From NCBI RefSeq assembly GCF_018446385.1, contig NC_056004.1, positions 29,518,492 to 29,582,491 of the forward strand: DNA of 64,000 bases, given 5' to 3'. Each line of letters starts with the position of its first letter. Within the stretch, counting starts at the first letter, position 1. Of the stretch, positions 33,398-45,100 are shown piece after piece. The translations under genes and the position numbers were made by a program. This DNA is from Zingiber officinale (lineage: Eukaryota > Streptophyta > Magnoliopsida > Zingiberales > Zingiberaceae). The notes under the pieces were generated by a model. That model saw only the letters and a list, made by a program, of their open reading frames with translations. It was not told the DNA's origin and made no database searches.

Positions 33398-33559
33398 CAG
33401 ATCCTCTGGACCGCAAAAAGTGATCCAGGGGATGGTCCCTTGATTTGGATTGGTTCAGAGGATAGTCCCCATTCATAAAATAGATGGAGACCATTCATCC
33501 CCACTAATCCAGATCAAGAGACCATCCCCTGTACCACTTTTTGCGGTCTAGAGGATCTG
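33398..33559. mobile_element. Foldback MITE, 162 bp
   Basis: The left arm CAGATCCTCTGGACCGCAAA and the inverted right arm CAGATCCTCTAGACCGCAAA stay about 85-90 percent alike for nearly 60 bases, and complementarity continues weakly into the centre. The transcript of either strand would fold into one long hairpin. No convincing TSD is seen (GAGGG on the left, AGCTG on the right). Confidence 0.75.
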
Positions 33560-34508
33560 AGCTGCCCGGATTCATGTTTGTGAAGGACGAGGCGTTTTGG
33601 ATACTTCTCGGTAGTTTCTCGAGTACTCCAATTTGGCTCTGCCAAAACAGAACTTCCTTCAAGATCTTGTTGAGAACAGATGGTGGTCAGCACCGACACA
33701 ACTGGCGGGTGGCTCCACAACAAAGGGTACTTCACAGACAAATCTCAAATCACCCACTTCCTGGATATCTCCGAACCTAAATACCATTTGTTCTGTACTG
33801 ATTCATCATATAAGAACGTTGCATGCGACAAAAAAAAAAGGAGTTCCATAATGTGAATATTTCATTTGCATAGGAGTAAAACTAACCAAACAAATCAACG
33901 ATGTCTTATAATGCAAGTGTTGAGCTGAGTAGATCATAACTCAAGCGCATTCCAGAGAATCCTTAAAAATTAACAATCCATAAGCCAATATAACAACTTA
34001 ATTAACTATCACTAAGATGCTTTCACATTAGTACATACATAAATGTCCTTATCTATTCACCAGTTACATATTGTGTGCTGAATTGTGCATATAGTAGTAG
34101 TCAGATTGCAACATGGATAAATCTTAACCACATAAATGTATAAGAATTCCTAAGAGTACATCCTTGGTTTATCAGTCTGCTAATTCTAATTGTGAGCAGA
34201 GAGAGAGAAAGCAACCTTTGATATTTGTCGTCTTTCAGGCATTCTATAAAAACAATGAGGCTATAAGGCAACAACCAAAATAATTACTAAAGTTGGACAT
34301 CAACATTTACATGCCATATTATTTACCATATTACAAGCTCATGTGTATCAACTTGTACCCAGATTAGATTGGATGAATATCCCTTTGATTTTAAGGACTA
34401 GTAATGACAGACAGTAACATGAATGCCCATAAATGTCTGCAACATAACAAGGTATATCAAAGTTGTGCATAAATGCTAACAAAAAATGAAATAAAACGAC
34501 TAGTTTTT
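33560..34508. other. Intergenic stretch with an unidentified ORF-like segment
   Basis: 33560-33790 is less AT-rich than its surroundings, and a plus-strand reading gives TDTTGGWLHNKGYF-like text with a stop upstream. I do not recognise it and cannot tell a gene fragment from chance. The rest, to the bL17m stop codon, is presumed 3' UTR and spacer. Confidence 0.35.
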
Positions 34509-37256
34509 TTATCCAGACTTTGAATTGTCTTTAGGAGAGGCCCACTGTTGGCTAGCACGTGATTTTGCCCATGGATCAAGTGGGGTCCTCTGAGGTGGCT
34601 GTGGCTTTGGTAAGTTGGCCTCTCTAAGCTCATTCTCCCTGTCAACAAACCTGCATAAAATTTGGAACAAATGATTCAGAAGCTAATAGTTGCATTTTTG
34701 TCAGATTACAGAGGTAATGTTTTTTCTGCTGCTAGAAAAAAAATATATATTTAGTTAAACTTAGAAAGATAAAACGACTTTAGAACAATATTGGCCAAGG
34801 ATATAACAAACAGCATTTGACTTGTCAGTACCTTTTGGATTCAAGTTATAGATTTAAGCAAAATTAAGTCAACAGAGATACTTGAAAAATAAGAAGCTAA
34901 AGGCAAAAGTCCCAGATTTCATAAAAATATAATAAACATTGGAACTATAAGAATGCATGTACATTTGGTGCTATAATTGCTAAAGTGCATACATACACAC
35001 AGATCCACAGATTGCCTCTACAAAACTGATGGTTGAGAAAATTTATCACTGATTAACTATCATTGTGGCAAAAAACGAATACGCTCACCCCTAGCGCCCC
35101 CGCCAACCCGTCCCAAGACCAACACGGAGGAGGTAACTCACGGGTGGCTACTAGCCTCTGGAATAATGATTAGCACATAAGGGAGACATTTACCTCGGCT
35201 TTGCCGAGATTCGAACCTCATACTTCATGGTGGCAACACCTCATGCGCTAACCACTAGACTCATCCGAAGGGACCACTGATTAACTATCATTGATTCAAC
35301 TAAAGAAGTATGAATGACAACAAATTAAAAGTAAGATTGATAAGAGTTTTAATAGATGATAACAAGGCATCTAGAAATAGAGCAGGAAATGGAATCTTCT
35401 GTAACAGGTCCAATATGTAATGAGAACGCATACATTAAAAGGTGGGTAAGCAATGCCACAATAAGCACTAAGTAGCCAACTAAATTAAGAAAATGAACAT
35501 TACTCAATGTAAGCCATTGGTGCAGCATCCCCCATTCGTATGCGTGTCCGAAGAAATCTTGTATATCCACCTACTCGGTCCCTGGTACTCACAACAATTT
35601 TACTTAGATTTAGCAACATATCCAGCTAAACAAGTTAATAGGTTAATATTCTCACCAAGAAAAGAATGAAAGAAAGAAATGTTAAACATTACTTGTAGCG
35701 ATAAGCAAGCTCTGTGAACAGCTTATGAAGAACATCATCACCACGAACAAAGGCTGCAGCTCTGCGTGCAGCATGAAGTGTACCCTGAAAATAAAATTGT
35801 GTAAAAATAATTATACCCATCTAGTCATACTACAACTTATGCATAAATATTAATAACAAAAGAACATTGTTTGAACTAAAGTTCAGTATGACTCAATTAA
35901 TGAAGACATTATTGAGAAATCATACAAATGTAGAAAACATCAATCAGATAATAAAAGATGTCAGACAGACAGGTGACCTATATTCATTTTCCCTAAATTT
36001 CAAGAAGATGTTTCCACCATTGGCCAACTAGACTAAAAGGAATTGAACAAAAAACCTTAAATAACAGAAGCATATGCGTGTGGTTAGAATTTAGAGTTTA
36101 GAAAGTCCTCATTGAGTTTCTTGTGTTACAAAACAGGTGTATTATGCGTTATTGCACTAACTCTGATTTTGCTTTATACTTACAATGCCATAAGGTAAAA
36201 TTGAGTTATTTATAATGAATTATTGATTTTCACCAATAGCACTAAGAATGGAAATGCAAGGTACCCAACTTGTTAAGAACATAATAACAAGAAAAAGATA
36301 ATCAAATTAGTACAGATATAAAGATCATTGTGATGACCAAAAAGGAACGAGAGTGCACAAAACAGAAAATTGATCTGTATATAAATTTTGAAAATAAGCT
36401 CCAAGCAAACATGTGATAACAGCCAAACTCAAATTTCTACCAACAGATCTTTAGATATTCAGTCCATTCCCTATGAGAATAAGAAACAATCATATTACAA
36501 ATGAGGTTTGAAATATTGAACTATGTAGGAGTTTCAATCTTTCACTAAATCAATACAGTTTCAATAGCATGTCAAAGTGCCAAAGCAAGAGCCAGTGGCG
36601 AAATAGAAGTGGAGGGAGAAAGAAAGGAGATGATAAAGAAGAAGAGGAACCACATCTTAGGATCTTAGGATATGCCTAAACTAACTAGAACCTGGAAACA
36701 TCAACAGCATCACTTTCACTTTCAGGCTTTGCTTATCCGATGTTCTACTAGTCCAAGCAAACCCTTTTTACCCAAAATGTACAAAATGTCCAACAAATTC
36801 ATTATGATAACTTTATCTCAACATTATAGTCCCATGGTGTCCTTCCTAATCTAATGCCCAAGAATCTATATGGATTTTGTCTATGCTTATATTTGATATC
36901 TATGGTAGAATCAACACAACCTAGAAAATAAAAGACAGAAAAGTTTAGTACTGCCTTGAGAACCAAAAGTTCAGCGTTATAAATCTGTTATGAGAAAATA
37001 CACTGATTTAAACAGGGAGAAAGTGAGTGCCTACACTTTCCGGTCATCTGTTCAGTGGTTTAGGACACCGAAAACAATCACAGATTCCTTATCCTAATAC
37101 ATCAACAAATGCAATGGATGGCAAATATTATCTTGCGAAACAGCTAGTAGAGCTACTATTTGATCTATAATTTTGGTTCTCCTTGAATTGATCGAATAAG
37201 CATTGACAGACAAGCTCAACCTTTGAGTTGCTCTCTAACATTTTAGAAACGACGCA

Positions 37257-37290
<34 letters not shown>

Positions 37291-37631
37291 GATCAATCAA
37301 ACGCACCTCTTTTCCAAGCTCCACCATGTTATCGGCAAGTCGTCGGATTTCCTTCGCCTAAGAACAAGCAGGAAATTTTAAATAAAGGCGTCAAAGAAAA
37401 CGGTAAGTCTCCCTCCCTACCTCCCTCCAATAAACAAATTAAACTACCTTGGCGACCGTGGTCTCGATGCGCTCGTGCTTCACCAGTTGCGAAACCATCG
37501 TCCTGCAAGGTGAAACAGGAAACTGAGTATATTCCAATATAAAAGAGAACACAATAGAAAGATCATGCACAGAACTTGAGCATGGAGACGCGGTGAGCGG
37601 CGGGTCGGCCGAGCTTCCTAAATTTGGTCAT
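34509..37631 (-). CDS. Mitochondrial large-subunit ribosomal protein bL17m, six exons, 157 aa
   Basis: Minus-strand exons: 37576-37631, 37448-37502, 37307-37357, 35693-35784, 35504-35581, 34509-34650. The sum is 474 nt with consistent phases and GT-AG introns. The N-terminus MTKFRKLGRPAAHRVSMLK is the bL17 start, with the basic rRNA-binding segment. VSQLVKHERIETTVAKAKEI, LADNMVELGKEGTLHAARRA and YKDRVGGYTRFLRTRIRMGD follow. The C-terminal tail DRENELREANLPKPQPPQRT is typical of the plant mitochondrial type and differs from the longer plastid protein with its transit peptide. There is no separate targeting peptide, as in Arabidopsis mitochondrial L17-like proteins. The mitochondrial location is inferred from this. 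Intron 5 carries a SINE, and intron 3 a CA/TG microsatellite close to its 5' splice site. Confidence 0.93.
35066..35274 (-). mobile_element. tRNA-derived SINE, 209 bp, 19-bp TSD, in bL17m intron 5
   Basis: It is flanked by perfect 19-bp direct repeats CACTGATTAACTATCATTG (35047-35065 and 35275-35293). On the minus strand, a Pol III A-box-like GAGTCTAGTGG (35252-35262) is followed by a B box GGTTCGAATC (35208-35217). The 3' part has TTACCTCCTCCGTGTTGGTC, which from memory resembles the conserved 3' body of the plant Au-SINE family. The family assignment is tentative; the SINE call is firm. It has the same orientation as the host gene. Confidence 0.9.
37258..37289. repeat. (CA)16 microsatellite in bL17m intron 3
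   Basis: An uninterrupted CA repeat (TG on the transcribed strand) that starts 16 bases inside the intron from the exon 3 donor at 37306. Confidence 0.95.
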
Positions 37632-38281
37632 GGTGACGAAGAGAAGCCGCCGCCGGTGTCTCAAGCAAGGGTTTTGCTTTCGAGGGCTGCTTTGCTGTAC
37701 GAGTGAGGCGACGGTCAATTAACTGTCCTTGTGTCGAGTTTTAATAAATCGGACTCGGTTGCGTTTCCGGATCGAGTCTCTAAGAACCGGATCCAAAGTG
37801 GTAATTTACAAATTAACCCTGCTACTTATCTGCAATTTAAAATATTTCTTTAAAATTTTATTTTAATGAATTTTTTTCTCTTAAATTAATAAATGTGTAA
37901 TTTAAATAGTAATTTAAAAATCAAATTAATATTTTAACAATAAATTATAAATTAATGGCATTTCAACATTAATTAAATTCTAAAATATATTTTTAAAAAC
38001 TAGTTAATGTTAAAGATAATTTAAAATTTACGTTATTTTATTTTAGTAGTCTACTATATCTTTTTCTTGATAGATATCTAATTGGTTAAGAAGTTGGCTG
38101 TAATAAGATTAGCTCGAACTTTGATTCTAGTTTTTATATAAACCTAATCATTTGAATTTCAAAATTAATTTAAAACAATGAATTGTATTTTAGGAAATAA
38201 AGTAATTCCTAAAACTAATTTAGGAAGCAAGTTTTAGAAAAGTATTCAACCATTTTAATATGATCAAAAAAAAAAAATTGA
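37632..38281. other. Promoter side of bL17m and AT-rich spacer
   Basis: The first 120 bases are the presumed bL17m promoter. The rest is strongly AT-rich without ORFs and ends in a poly-A run (38266-38278) just before the Tat element's LTR. Confidence 0.5.
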
Positions 38282-39238
38282 TTGATCCGATGGTAAGATG
38301 GGACCCGCTCGGGAGAAGGTCATGGCCACATGGAAGGTCCGGATCAAGGCAGTCAACGTTCTCGGATCATCGTTTAATCGGGCACCCTACTCGTCCGGTC
38401 GGATCAAGGAATTGTCGGACCAACGTCACTACGGCTTGCCCAGGTACCAAGCTTCCGACACTTAGAGAAGTTCATCGCCGAAGCATGTGCCGAGCGGCCG
38501 TCCCGCTCGGACTCTCACCAAGTCCCGGATCCTGCAACGCAGAGACACGACTCCCTCGTTCGGCAGCAGGGGTCAGATCAGTCAAATAGCGGCCGAGCGG
38601 TCTTCCCGCTCAGCCCTAGAGACGGCAGCTCCAGGACATCGGCGGTTAACCGAATGGCTCTTCCACTCGGCCACCATGAAGAGTAGCCATCTGACGGACA
38701 CGGATCGCCTGAGCGGCTCTCCCGCTCGGCACTCTCCCGCTTGGACCAGTAACGGACAAAAGCGCAGCTGGGAATATCTTCCTAGGAACCAGTGTCGGCG
38801 ACAGGCGGAACGGCTGGCGACATGGTCAGACAGAGAATCGTACGGTGGAAGCTTCCATTGTCACGTCAGGGATATGCTCGTGCTGTTGAGGTATGACGTC
38901 AGGTATACTTTTCTGACACGTCCTTTCAAGGTATGCTTTGAAGAGCGTGCACGCCTTGGGAAGCATGCACACCTCTCCTGGGAGCCTTATATAAGGACCC
39001 CAGGAGTTTCGACGGAGGTATGTTCATTCTACTGTAGCTACGATTACGTTGCCGCTTTCATTTCTTTGCTTACTGCTTCGCCAGAGATCTGACTTGAGCG
39101 TCGGAGGGCCATCGCGGGGGAGCCACTCCCTGGCTCGGCACTGATGCTTTTGTGCTTGCAGGTTAGTCTCGTCGGAGGTCCACGCACGGTCAACAGGAGC
39201 CCCACATCCTCAGCGTCCGTCACCTCGACTCTCAGACA
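38282..39238 (+). mobile_element. 5' LTR of E1
   Basis: The right end CTCAGACA at 39238 is set by the PBS region that follows. The left end near TGATCCGATGG is an estimate. The LTR is rich in GAGCGG/CCGCTCGG pairs, for example CCGAGCGG near 38489 and GAGCGGCTCTCCCGCTCGG near 38711. A TATA box, TATATAAG, lies at 38989-38996. Confidence 0.65.
38989..38996 (+). promoter_or_regulatory. TATA box in the E1 LTR
   Basis: TATATAAG in a GC-richer setting, 250 bases before the LTR end, the usual place for the U3/R promoter. Confidence 0.6.
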
Positions 39239-39246
39239 GGATAAAA

Positions 39247-39266
39247 TTTGACACCGTTTGTGGGAA
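39247..39266 (+). promoter_or_regulatory. Primer-binding region of E1
   Basis: TTTGACACCGTTTGTGGGAA, nine bases after the LTR end. It resembles the conserved TTTGGCGCCGTCTGTGGGAA seen after the 5' LTR of many Tat elements, with G-to-A-type changes. Confidence 0.65.
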
Positions 39267-39290
39267 TGCACGTGCATCCGAGCCGAGAGG

Positions 39291-40560
39291 ATGGAAGAAG
39301 CTGGACGACTTCACACGGTAACGCTCACTCAAGAGGAGCTCGACGCACTTGTAAAATCGCGAGCGACAAAATTAGTCGAGCAACAACAGCAAAGAGCATT
39401 AGCCGATCGGCTGGCTCAACAAGCAACATTGGCCTTGGGAGGCTGAGCGGCCCATGAAGACCGACCGGAGCAATTGTCCATCTGAGGGCAGAATAAGGGG
39501 CCGACCGACACTCAAGGGGAGGCTCTACCTGCGCCTATTCCATTTCACCGGGCCTTGTTTCAAACGCCCTCCAAGATTGCTCAAGTTAATCAAGGAAGGG
39601 ACTCTTCCTCAGATGAGACACCTGTGCGGGACGCAAGGAAAGGTAAGGCGTGCCGAGCTGATTCGTCATCCGAGTGGATCAACTACCAATTCTCTGAGGC
39701 GATCCTACAAGATCCGCTGCCAAGGCACTACACTCCCTTGACGATCGGAGAATATAACGGGTCGAACGACCCGGACGACCATCTTGGTAAGTTCGATAAT
39801 GCTGCTACTCTTCATCAGTACACAAAGGGAGTTAAGTGCTGAGTCTTCCTCATCACGCTTTCCGGCTCCGCATAATGATGGTTCAGAAGGCTACCAGACG
39901 GGTCCATCCAAAGCTTCAAGGACTTCCGAACGACCTTCCTGCATCATTTCGCTAGCAGCAGGCACTACCAAAAGACGAGCGTCAGCCTATTCTCTATGAA
40001 ACAAGGTCCCAGAGAGTCCCTCCGATCGAGCGTACATCCAACGCTTCAATCAGGTGGCCATGGACATCCCGTCTGTCTCGTCCGAGACCATGATGAACGC
40101 GTTCACCCAAGGGCTCGTGGATGGAGATTTCTTTTGATCTCTCATCCGAAAGCCACCTCAGAACTACGACCACATGCTGAAGAAGGCCAATGAATACATA
40201 AACGCGAAAAAGGCTCAGGTGGTAAGGAGGAAAGAAACGTCGTCCGAACCATCGGCGCCGACCGAACGAAGGCCGCCAAGAAGCCATCAGCCACCACGAG
40301 GGCCCCGAGCCAAAGGGGCGCGACTACATCAGGAAGAAAGGCCTCATGCAGTTCAGCAAGTGGTCGCTGAGCGTCCAAAGCCGAAAGGAAAGATATGGGC
40401 CCCTATGTTCTGTTCCTTCCACCAGTCAGCAACTCACAACACGCGTGATTGTCGCGGATTCAATTCGGAGGCCCAACCGGCGCCTAGAAGTTATCGCCGC
40501 CAGTCTCCCTCTCATGACCGGCGACACGAGCACCACGACGCCGAACGATGAGAGGAAGTA
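39291..40560 (+). pseudogene. E1 Gag remnant (Tat type)
   Basis: A likely start codon at 39291 (MEEAGRLHTVTLTQEELDAL) leads into an early stop. The capsid region resumes in another frame at about 39670 with WINYQFSEAILQDPLPRHYT and DHLGKFDNAATLHQYTKGVK. Later pieces near 40050-40190 read MDIPSVSSETMMNAFTQGLV and NYDHMLKKANEYINAKKAQ. A zinc-knuckle-like CSFHQSATHNTRDC is at 40411-40452. At least four frame breaks occur. Confidence 0.8.
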
Positions 40561-40799
40561 AGGAGATCATCGCAGCAACCCCATCGAAGGAGCACCGAGC
40601 TCGATCGAGCCGCTTGTGAGCGAAGCAGACCGTCCGCTCGGGAGGAGGAGAACAGGAGCAACGTGGTGTGAGGCGAGATCAAAATTATAGCCGGTGGACC
40701 GACCAACGCAGACTCTAACTGAGCCCGAAAATCATACGCTCGGCGGCTAGAGATCCACGTCGTTGGCTACAGTAGGGAGAATGCTAGCGAGCTCGAGAT

Positions 40800-41109
40800 C
40801 AGCTTCGGTCCCAGAGATCTCGAAGGAGTCGAAGTGTCGCACGACGACACCCTCATTATCCGAGCGGTAATTGCAAACTATATCATTCACCATGTATTCA
40901 TTGACACAAGCAACTCGGTCAATATCGTCTTCAAGAGGGCGTTTGATCAACTCCAAATCGATCGAGGGCGAGCTGCTACCGATGACAACCCCGCTATACG
41001 GGTTCACCGGCAATGAAGTCCAGCCGATCGACCAAATCAAACTGGCAATATCACTTAGAGAGGAGTCACTCCGAAGGACGAGGGCCACGAATTTCATCGT
41101 GGTAGATGC
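40800..41109 (+). pseudogene. E1 aspartic protease, N-terminal part
   Basis: TLIIRAVIANYIIHHVFIDT at about 40849-40908 leads into the active site, which reads D-T-S-N (40903-40914) where retroviral-type proteases have D-T/S-G-S. The catalytic Gly is lost. The frame is broken near 41010. The domain is interrupted at 41109 by E2; its remainder is at 58923-59051. Confidence 0.8.
41105..41109. repeat. Target-site duplication of E2, left copy (GATGC)
   Basis: Identical to 58918-58922. Removing E2 and one copy joins FIVVDA to the downstream ASAYNVILARPTLNE reading of E1. Confidence 0.9.
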
Positions 41110-43672
41110 TGTCATGCCCCCAGAAGAGTCCCTGTCCGAGAAAATTTCGGCAACATCTCCCCTGTACGGCGGACAATCAAAATTTTCTACAAGCACTAAA
41201 TACTCAGCCACAGGCGGCTGGAATAATAACAGTAATGAAAATCAATCACCACGCAGTTTATATATATATATTCAGCCTCTGGCTGACACAACCACGCAGT
41301 AATAATACTCTGACTCGAAATCAACCCTACTCAACTACACTCGTAAAGCCCAAATCCGATTTTTTTCTTACCTCTTCTGCCGTTCAGGCAGGCATGTAGT
41401 AGAGTAAATCCAAATCATACGAAAAGTTCATCCAACGGAAAGATTCCATACAATATCCATATGTAAGTCCAAAACAAAACTAAAATAAAGTCTGATAGCG
41501 AAAAGCTAAAATGAAACAACTCAAAAACCAGCAGCGGAGTAGCACTACGTGCAGTGGGGACTAGCGACTGGAACTCCCTCCTGACAGCATCAACCTGAAA
41601 ATAACAACAATGGAGGCGGGGTGAGTCCAACACTCAGGTACAGTTGATATGCAAAGTAAAGAAACAACACCTAGCACTAATCATGCGTACAGTCTCCGAT
41701 AAGAAAGATAAAATGCATCTGAAGTAAACAGGAGAATGCTGTACTAACCAGTCCCGAGTATAAGGTCAAACAGTCCGAGTGGTCTAGGAATCCTGTATGC
41801 ATGTAAAACATAGGTATCCAAATACTATGCAGCATATACATGCAGCACCCACAACCACAAACAATACATGCCTCATGCATATGATGCCAATGATGCGTCC
41901 TGGTCACCCCTGACGCCAGTCGATCATCTCATACAAGCGTGAGGTAGGGCTGTGACAACCGTGCACTCTGTCGTCACTACTCCTGATGAGTGACCGAGTG
42001 GACGGGATGCTGTCGGAGTACACCTATCCTCCTACCCCAAATCATAAATGGGGGAGCGCAATGCTCTCATCTCCCGGTACACAGTGACGGGGAGGAATCC
42101 CTGCCGGATAACACGTTGTGTCACACTACCCATGAGCGGACCAACGGTGCCTAACAGAGTCCCTGCTGCAACACACTCTGCCTGAATCGACCACTAACCC
42201 ATGAGTGGTGGTGTGTGCAGATCCATGTAACTGGCGATGTGCTCAACAATAATGGAGCGGACTATCGCACAGCATGCAATCATGCAAATGGTGCATGGCA
42301 ATAACCATAAAAATATCCTGACCTAATCCATATATATAGAAAAGTGCACCCTAGGTCAACGAATCATATCGAATCAAAGGTACACAGAAGGTATAAAAAC
42401 CTAGGTCCTGAACATGGTAAAGCATGGTATATCACTACCCCTATAAGCATATATAAACGGGTAAAATATACCTGAGATGCAAAACCAATCAATCAATCAA
42501 GCATGTAAGATTTGGGTAGTGATTAACCGAAAACAGATAAGAAACACAATTAATGCAGCATGTTAATTTAATTACTAAGCATATCAAATGACATAAGTCA
42601 AAAGTACCCGCCTCCAATAGGAATGTCCAAATCCGACATCGAGATACTCGTCTCGCGTCAAAGTCCTGTATCCAATAAATACATTTTTATTTAGCTAAAA
42701 TTTGAATGAATTGCTAAATAAACCCTTAAAACCATTTAGGGCAAAACCCTAAATAATAATCATCAACTTATCTAAATAAAGTCTAACGATAAATTAGGGT
42801 TAGTTACCTAATCCCCAATCCACCATTAGATCAATTCCAAACTACCTAATCCTATCTATCAATCAGCAACAACATGATTAAAGTAAAACCCTAAACCTTA
42901 CCTCAGTTCACAATCCAAATGACTGCGGTGAAAGGTTGCTTGCTGCTGAAAAATCCTCCACACTACCAGGATCAAAATAAAATCCACAACAACAATTAAA
43001 TACCCTATACTATCAATTAGGGCAGCACCCAATACTCTGTAAATCTGAGCCTCCAACCAAAAATACCTAAATTTCCTTACCTATCTTCTGAATTCCGGCA
43101 ATCTAGGGCAAAGTGGCCGGCTGCCGGCAGTGCAAGGGCACAACTTTAGCAGGGCTCGGCTAGGGCAGAAGCTCTGCTCGACGATCGGAGGGAAAGCTCT
43201 AGGGCTGAGGAAGGCCGGCGGCAGCGCTGCTCCGGGCGGAGGGAGAGGCGATCGGCGCTGTGCCGAGACGCGGCAGAGAGGAAGAAGGGCACAGAGAAGT
43301 CGGACTTGGGAGAAAGGAGGAAGATGACCGGCGCTGCTCTGGGCGTCGCCGACGGCAGGGGCACCGGGGAAGGAGGTCGGCGTCGGGTGGCTAGGGCAAG
43401 CAGAGGAGAGGAGGAGAGCGGATGAGGGCAGGGGGGTTTCGGCGAGGAAGTGAGGAATAAAGGAAAAAGAATTAAAAGAAAAGGAATTTAAAAAGAAAAG
43501 TAAAAATCAACTTTTCCTCACTTAAATGGGGTAACCCAAACAGACTTTTCTGGGCCCCGTTTTTATCCCCGTTAACTCGTCCGTACGAGCTCCGAAAAAT
43601 TCCCGAAAAATATCCAAAAATTCCAGAAAATTCCCTTATTAATTATCGTCATTTTTTTTCTGGTATTTTACA
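41110..43672 (-). mobile_element. 3' LTR of E2, 2563 bp
   Basis: Plus-strand ends are TGTCATGCCCC and TATTTTACA. It pairs with 49181-49638 plus 56882-58917. The half from about 42300 to 43672 is nearly identical to its partner, while the half from 41110 to 42300 differs by many small indels. It holds a roughly 48-bp segment near 43170-43217 that the partner lacks. Confidence 0.9.
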
Positions 43673-43684
43673 TTCTCCCCCACT
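43673..43684 (-). promoter_or_regulatory. Polypurine tract of E2
   Basis: The minus strand reads AGTGGGGGAGAA immediately before the 3' LTR start TGTAAAATACC. Confidence 0.85.
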
Positions 43685-43781
43685 AATAAAAATTTGGTCC
43701 CCAAATTTCAGTATCCACCATCAGCAAGTACTAATAACAAATAACAATAATAAATGCTGAACGGTAAATAAATCACATACC

Positions 43782-44483
43782 TCAAGTGAAAAGATGGGGA
43801 TATCGAGCTCGGATTGTATCCTCGAGCTCCCAAGTAGCCTCCTCGTCCGAATGATGCTGCCATCCGACTTTAACCAGCCGGATGGTCTTGTTCCGCAACT
43901 GACGCTCCTTCCGGTCGAGAATCCGTACCGGAACCTCCTCATAGGTAATGTCAGGCTGAACTGGAACTGGGATATCTGCCAGCACATGCGTCGTATCGGG
44001 TACATATCTCCTCAGCATAGATACATGAAATACATCGTGCACGCCTGACAGGGACGGTGGTAGTGCCAGTCGGTAAGCTACTGCTCCGATCCTCTCCAAG
44101 ATCTCGAAAGGACCAATATACCGCGGAGCTAGCTTACCTCTGAGGCCAAATCTCTTCACCCCTTTCGTGGGTGAAACTCGCAGAAATACATGGTCACCAA
44201 CAGAGAACTCTAATGGTCTGCGTCTCCGATCAGCATAACTCTTCTGGCGATCCTGCGCCTCTGACATCCTCCGTCTGATAGTACGGACCAACTCTGCATC
44301 CTGCTGAACTCTATGAGGTCCCAACAACTGGGCCTCTCCAACCTCATCCCAAAGGACGGGTGTCCGACAAGGTCTACCATACAACGCCTCAAACGGTGCC
44401 ATCTGGATAGCCGAATGGAAGCTGTTGTTGTAGGCAAACTCTACCAACGGCAGATGGTCCTCCCACCGGCCTCTGAAAGCCAT
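43782..44483 (-). CDS. E2 integrase C-terminal part and chromodomain
   Basis: An open frame of 233 codons, part of the polyprotein and without its own start. It has the end of the integrase core (EFAYNNSFHSAIQMAPFEAL then YGRPCRTP), the GPY/F-type region (VGDHVFLRVSPTKG, RYIGPFEILERIG) and DVFHVSMLRRYVPD. It ends with a chromodomain-like tail (VKVGWQHHSDEEATWELED). Such tails in chromoviruses guide integration toward heterochromatin; here it is intact in sequence. Confidence 0.88.
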   Translation of the reverse strand: MAFRGRWEDHLPLVEFAYNNSFHSAIQMAPFEALYGRPCRTPVLWDEVGEAQLLGPHRVQQDAELVRTIRRRMSEAQDRQKSYADRRRRPLEFSVGDHVFLRVSPTKGVKRFGLRGKLAPRYIGPFEILERIGAVAYRLALPPSLSGVHDVFHVSMLRRYVPDTTHVLADIPVPVQPDITYEEVPVRILDRKERQLRNKTIRLVKVGWQHHSDEEATWELEDTIRARYPHLFT

Positions 44484-45100
44484 AGCTCATGACCTCAGCA
44501 GGTCCTCTAAAGTCTGAATGGTCCGCTCTGACCGTCCATCCGTCTGTGGATGGAAAGTCAGATCAAACGGAGTGTGCCTAAGGCTGCGCAGACTCGCCAA
44601 ACGAGGACGTGAACCGTGGATCTCTATCCGAAATGATACTCAACGGAACACCATGTAGTCTGATGATCTCCCGGCAATACAGATCCGCCAATAGATCCAG
44701 GGAATCACTAACGAGAGCGCGGATTTGGTTAATCGATCAACGATTACCCGCGTCATGGCCTCGCCGTGTCCTCGGCAACCCTACCACAAAGTCCATGGTA
44801 ATGTGATCCCACTTCCACTCGTGAATAGGAATCCGCTGAACCTCTGGTGCTCAGCCTTCACCTGCTGAGAGACAAGACATCTAGCTACAAAATCCGCGAT
44901 GTCTTTCTTCATGTCGCTCCACCGAAGAACGCCTCAAGTCTCGATACATGCGGGTCCCGCCGATGGATCGCAAATCGAGAACGATGTGCCTCTGTAATAG
45001 CTCTGAAGACCGGATGAGGACCGAGATACGCATAACCGCCTCGGAAGAATATAATACCCTCCTCGTCTCGTGTAAATTCGGCTGCCTAAGCTATCGATCG
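44484..45100 (-). pseudogene. E2 integrase core, frame-broken
   Basis: Pieces of the zinc-binding and catalytic region are readable in alternating frames: DMKKDIADFVARCLV, QQVKAEHQR, HEWKWDHITMDFVVGLPR and [10 protein letters not shown]. The breaks are short indels, several beside CTG or CAG triplets, and the block between QQVKAEHQR and HEWKWD is shorter than in relatives. They could be true mutations or sequence errors. Confidence 0.75.

Noticed and set aside
33541-33851. Overlapping ORFs on both strands between the foldback MITE and bL17m
   Set aside because: No family is recognised, the start and stop context is poor, and the neighbouring sequence is repeat-derived; kept only as an unidentified stretch.
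35208-35262. A tRNA gene, because of A and B box motifs
   Set aside because: No cloverleaf or anticodon arm can be drawn, and the 19-bp TSD plus the downstream body show a SINE.
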